Positions 61,076 through 64,000 of a stretch of DNA of 64,000 bases are shown here, piece after piece. The first letter of the stretch is position 1. Each line of letters opens with the position of its first letter. The notes under the pieces were generated by a model. That model was not told where the DNA came from. It made no database searches and worked only from the letters and a program-made list of their open reading frames with translations. The translations under genes and the position numbers were made by a program. The stretch is taken from positions 3,681,001 to 3,745,000 of the forward strand of contig NC_016078.1 in NCBI RefSeq assembly GCF_000230555.1, given 5' to 3'. This DNA is from Pelagibacterium halotolerans B2 (lineage in GTDB: Bacteria > Pseudomonadota > Alphaproteobacteria > Rhizobiales > Devosiaceae).

Positions 61076-62866
61076 TCATCGTCCTATCGCATAGGCCTGC
61101 ATAAGGCGTGGCGTTGCAGCGGCTTTGAAAATGCCATCGGGCTCCCGGCTGACCGCCGTCAGCCGCCCGGCTGCCCATGGTGCGGAAACCTCGATCCTGT
61201 GCCCCTTGTCCCTCAGCGCGGTAATGGTTTCCGTGCTGAAGGCCGGCTCCACCAGCAAATGCCCGCGCTTGAGTCGCCGGGGATAAAAGGAAGCCTGCAA
61301 ATGCCCGGTATGGAAAAGCGGCGCGTCGATGGATTCCTGCAGGTTCATCCCGTGATCGGCCAGCCGGAGAAAGAAGCTGAGCTGCCATTGGTCCTGCTGG
61401 TCGCCTCCCGGCGTGCCGAAGGCCACGCGCCGCCCGTCCGGGGTCTGCGCCATAGAGGGGGTGAGCGTCGTGCGGGGCCGCCGCCCGGGGGCCAATGACG
61501 TCGGCAATCCTTCCTCGAGCCAGAACATCTGGGCGCGGCTGTTGAGCGGCATACCCAGTCCGGGGATGATCGGCGAGGATTGCAGCCATCCGCCTGAGGG
61601 GGTCGCCGAAATCATGTTGCCCCACCGATCGACGATATCGAAATGGACCGTATCGCCCCGACGGGACGTGAGATGGGCCATCGTCGGCTCTCCGGTGCCA
61701 GGCCCGTCCGCGCCATTCGCCGCCATGCCGCTGCGCGCGATCGCCGCTCGCGCCAGACTTTCATATCCATCGATGACGCCCGGACGCAACTCGAGCGATG
61801 CCGTTTGCCCGATCAACGACCGGCGCTGCGCCGCATAGTCCTTTGAGAGCAAGGTAGAAAGCGGGATATCGGAATGAACGGGGTCGCCGTAATAGGCTTC
61901 ACGATCAGCGAAAGCCAGCTTGAGCGCCTCGGTCACTGTGTGGACAAAGTCCGGCCCGCACGGATCGGCTGTAGCAATACCTGTTCCTTCGAGCATGTTG
62001 AGCGCCTGGAGCAACACCGGCCCCTGTGTCCAGGGTCCGCACTTCCACAGCGACCATTGGCCGTAAGAGCCGGAAATGGCCGGCTCGAAACTGGCCTCCC
62101 AGCCAGCCATGTCATCGGCGCGGAGCACACCCTTGCGCCGCTCTCCGGTGGCATCCATCACACATGCCTGGCCAAGATAGTCCTCGATCGCCTCGGCGAT
62201 GAACCCGCGATAAAAGCAGGCCCGCGCTGCCTCGATCCGCTCGATCCGGTCCGCTACCGACGCCGTCTCGCTGAGCAGGCGGGTCCAGGTGCGGGCGAGA
62301 TCGGGGTTGGCAAAGCGCTCGCCGGCCTTTGGAACCGACCCGCCCGGCAGCCATACAGCCGCCGAACTCGGCCATTCGGTCCGGAAGAATTCGGCAATGC
62401 CCGCGATCGAGCCCGCGACCTGCGGCAACAGGGGATGCCCGTTTTCGGCATAACCGATGGCCGGAGAAAGAACATCTTTGAGGTCCATCGTGCCATGGTC
62501 ACGCAGAATGAGCATCAGCGCGTCGAATGCCCCGGGAATGACCGTCGCCAGCAACCCCGATCCTGGAACCAGTTCGAGCCCCTCGGATCGATAATGGGAG
62601 ATGGTCGCACCCGCCGGAGCGGTGCCCTGGCCGCAAACGGCAATCGGGGTGTCTGCGCCCTGTGGCCAGATCATCCCCACCAGATCGCCCAGAGGGCCGT
62701 TGAGGTGCGGTTCGACGACATTGAGGACAAACGCGGTGGCTACTGCCGCATCGTAAGCGTTGCCGCCCTTCTCGAGAATCGACATGCCGGTGGCCGACGC
62801 GATCCAGTGCGTTGAAGCGACCATGCCGAAGGTCCCGGAAAGTTCGGGCCGGGTGGTAAAGTTCAT
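61076..62866 (-). CDS. Gamma-glutamyltransferase-like (Ntn-hydrolase) protein
   Basis: 596 residues of the GGT family. N-terminal MVASTHWIASATGMSILEKGGNAYDAAVATAFVLNVVEPHLNGPLGDLVGMIW is typical. The self-cleavage site and Thr nucleophile lie in RRGDTVHFDIVDRWGNMISATPSGGW (Thr about residue 400). The second conserved Thr of E. coli GGT (TTH) is Val here. I see no signal peptide, so it is probably cytoplasmic, like many GGT-fold acylases of unknown substrate. It sits upstream of the tct receptor gene with a 170-base gap. Confidence 0.87.
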   Translation of the reverse strand: MNFTTRPELSGTFGMVASTHWIASATGMSILEKGGNAYDAAVATAFVLNVVEPHLNGPLGDLVGMIWPQGADTPIAVCGQGTAPAGATISHYRSEGLELVPGSGLLATVIPGAFDALMLILRDHGTMDLKDVLSPAIGYAENGHPLLPQVAGSIAGIAEFFRTEWPSSAAVWLPGGSVPKAGERFANPDLARTWTRLLSETASVADRIERIEAARACFYRGFIAEAIEDYLGQACVMDATGERRKGVLRADDMAGWEASFEPAISGSYGQWSLWKCGPWTQGPVLLQALNMLEGTGIATADPCGPDFVHTVTEALKLAFADREAYYGDPVHSDIPLSTLLSKDYAAQRRSLIGQTASLELRPGVIDGYESLARAAIARSGMAANGADGPGTGEPTMAHLTSRRGDTVHFDIVDRWGNMISATPSGGWLQSSPIIPGLGMPLNSRAQMFWLEEGLPTSLAPGRRPRTTLTPSMAQTPDGRRVAFGTPGGDQQDQWQLSFFLRLADHGMNLQESIDAPLFHTGHLQASFYPRRLKRGHLLVEPAFSTETITALRDKGHRIEVSAPWAAGRLTAVSREPDGIFKAAATPRLMQAYAIGR

Positions 62867-62908
62867 GTTTCCTCCTCGCGCAATCGTGGTGCAGCAATTG
62901 GCCGCCTG

Positions 62909-62975
62909 GAGCGTGTCCAGTTAAAGTGGACACCACTTTAACGCTTCGAACGCAAGACAAAACAAAGACTTAGAG
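62909..62975. repeat. Structured repeat unit, copy 2
   Basis: Starts GAGCGTGTCCAG and ends AAAACAAAGACTTAGAG. The inner stem TTAAAGTGG-ACA-CCACTTTAA is perfect; the outer stem is reduced to GCGT/ACGC. Shares its frame with the unit at 63012-63077 and with copy 1 at 42361. Confidence 0.75.
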
Positions 62976-63011
62976 GATTTAGCGTTTCGAAGAAAAGCGG
63001 AAATAACTCTA

Positions 63012-63077
63012 GAGCGTGTCCAGCAAAAGTGGAAACGGTTTTGCGGTTCGGACACGCGATAAAACAAAGGCTTAGAG
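63012..63077. repeat. Structured repeat unit, copy 3
   Basis: Starts GAGCGTGTCCAG like copy 2. Perfect 8-bp outer stem GCGTGTCC (63014-63021) / GGACACGC (63050-63057) and inner stem GCAAAA/TTTTGC, then AAAACAAAGGCTTAGAG. It is directly followed by a long hairpin. Confidence 0.75.
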
Positions 63078-63114
63078 CCGAGGATTTGATTCAATCAAAT
63101 CCTGAACGGCTCTA
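63073..63114. repeat. Long hairpin ending the repeat block
   Basis: TAGAGCCG-AGGATTTGATT-C-AATCAAATCCT-GAA-CGGCTCTA: almost every base is paired. No T-run follows, so it may work as a mobile palindromic unit or RNA end rather than a classical terminator. It overlaps the last bases of repeat copy 3. Confidence 0.75.
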
Positions 63115-63181
63115 GGTTTGCGGCACCAGATAGACCATGCCGGACATGTTCGGGCAAATCCGGCTGTCGCCGGAGCCAATC

Positions 63182-64000
63182 TCAGAACTTGCCCAGAGCC
63201 GCAAGAACCTCATCGACCGAGTCGGACTTGATCGGCAAATCTCCCAGAAGCTGCTCCCACTTCGCGGTGGCCCGCGCCATGTCGTCGGGCAGGCCCAACT
63301 CGGCCACCATATTGGCCGCCTCCACCATCTCGGCTGCCCGGCGGCGTCCATGCACCGTCATGCGATCCATCGTGTAGGCGCGTTTCTTTTTCCAGTCGAT
63401 GTCGGGATCGCTCGCCTCGAGCGAGGCCAGAACCTCGTCTTCCACCCCGCCCAGCCGTGCCGCGAGAAAGCATTCGGCGATGACGGCCTCCATACCCTTT
63501 ATCATGACCGAACGTGTGAGCTTGATGGCCGAGGCCTGGCCCACCCTTTCGCCGACCACGCGCGGGCTCATGCCCAGTTGCACCAGAACCGCTGCGGCTT
63601 GTTCCGCTTTGGGGCCGGCCAACAGGATCGGGGTCTTCTGCTTTTTGGGATAGACCGGGGCCATGATGGCCATGTCGACATAATCGGTGCCACCCGGCTC
63701 CAGTACATGGGCCGCACGCGCCTTGGTTTGCGGCGAACATGAATTGCCGTCGATATAAAGCGTCCCCGGCCCCAGATATTGCGCGGTATCCCGTGCCGCA
63801 TCGAGTGCCCGGTCCGCATAAACCAGGCTGACGACAATATCGGCGTCACCATAGGCTTCCTGGGCCGTTGCGCAGCAAACGACATCGTTGAGATCGCAGC
63901 GCTCGACAATCGCCGGACGTTCGGTCGCATCGTCGATCTTTTCGTCGAATGCGCACAGCCGATGCAGCTTCTCCCGGTTCCAGCCCGATGCAAAGGCCGT
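63182..64000 (-). CDS. NAD(P)-dependent dehydrogenase with DUF1932 (6-phosphogluconate/3-hydroxyisobutyrate dehydrogenase-like), N-terminus beyond the window
   Basis: The frame is open from the window edge (TAFASGWNREKLHRLCAFDEKI...) through DIVVSLVYADRALDAARDTAQYLGPGTLYIDGNSCSPQTKARAAHVLEPGGTDYVDMAIMAPVYPKK, the catalytic-domain region of beta-hydroxyacid dehydrogenases. It runs on into QASAIKLTRSVMIKGMEAVIAECFLAARLGGVEDEVLASLEASDPDIDW, the DUF1932 C-terminal domain with the substrate-domain Lys of K-x-x-x-S type (AIKLTRS). About 272 residues are visible; the Rossmann GxGxxG start lies outside. It probably oxidises a hydroxyacid. Internal ATG codons (63673) are not the start. Confidence 0.88.
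   Translation of the reverse strand, partial: TAFASGWNREKLHRLCAFDEKIDDATERPAIVERCDLNDVVCCATAQEAYGDADIVVSLVYADRALDAARDTAQYLGPGTLYIDGNSCSPQTKARAAHVLEPGGTDYVDMAIMAPVYPKKQKTPILLAGPKAEQAAAVLVQLGMSPRVVGERVGQASAIKLTRSVMIKGMEAVIAECFLAARLGGVEDEVLASLEASDPDIDWKKKRAYTMDRMTVHGRRRAAEMVEAANMVAELGLPDDMARATAKWEQLLGDLPIKSDSVDEVLAALGKF

Larger units (their letters stand above)
62867..63181. other. Non-coding gap filled by structured repeats
   Basis: 315 bases between the GGT-like gene and the DUF1932 gene. Two repeat units and a long hairpin occupy most of it (listed separately). No gene or obvious promoter is seen, but the remaining about 65 bases beside 63115-63181 could carry expression signals. Confidence 0.6.

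Noticed and set aside
63112..63181. Protein-like tail (ICPNMSGMVYLVPQ) after the DUF1932 gene on the minus strand
   Set aside because: Too short to assign; its upstream part is a shadow frame of the dehydrogenase. It could be a relic of another gene, but nothing supports a specific call.

Overview
The window is GC-rich, densely coded DNA from an alphaproteobacterium. I infer the order Hyphomicrobiales, plausibly the Devosia/Pelagibacterium group, from protein style, the many solute transporters and the intergenic repeats; no rRNA or tRNA gene is present to test this. Most of the sequence is coding, with short intergenic spacers and many operons whose genes overlap by 1-8 bases.

Region 1 (1-15430) is housekeeping. 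infC (cut by the window edge, ATT start) lies about 11 kb from rpmI-rplT-pheS-pheT. Between pheS and pheT sit a DUF2442 gene and a broken DUF4160 gene. Downstream of pheT on the same strand follow a glycosyltransferase, an O-antigen ligase-like protein, the tRNA hydroxylase trhO and a VOC protein. An alpha/beta hydrolase, a LysR/GNAT divergent pair, a CAP-domain lipoprotein and polA complete this part.

Region 2 (15459-17400) is a seam. A low-GC DUF4365 gene is followed by about 1.1 kb with no convincing gene, filled with inverted repeats.

Region 3 (17410-26508) is an accessory catabolic block: a ureidoglycolate lyase-like protein, a DUF1445 (D-glutamate cyclase/hydro-lyase family) protein, a TRAP transporter, a DUF2848 protein, an amidase, a membrane protein and a LysR regulator, with a convergent AraC regulator. 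Region 4 (26660-35762) holds a branched-chain-type ABC importer (livKHMGF) co-directional with an aromatic-type aldehyde dehydrogenase and an SDR. It converges on a two-gene operon of a ThDP enzyme and a 2,4'-dihydroxyacetophenone dioxygenase-like cupin.

Region 5 (35990-49350) has a second TRAP transporter with an IclR regulator. Facing it is a nine-gene minus-strand operon: dipeptide-type ABC importer, amidohydrolase, RidA, SelA-like PLP enzyme and a second IclR. Region 6 (49351-64000) has a CDF metal exporter and then a TetR - TAXI-TRAP - PDC-hydrolase-like operon whose TRAP permease is frameshifted by a 7-bp tandem duplication. A LysR, a second ThDP enzyme, a tripartite tricarboxylate transporter (TctC plus a TctA-TctB fusion), a gamma-glutamyltransferase-like protein, a block of structured repeats and a truncated DUF1932 dehydrogenase follow.

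Six solute-uptake systems of five types, each beside enzymes and a regulator, make this a scavenging and catabolic region. The specific substrates cannot be read from sequence alone. I see no CRISPR array, integrase, transposase, phage gene or defence operon; the only defence-like item is the isolated DUF4365 gene.
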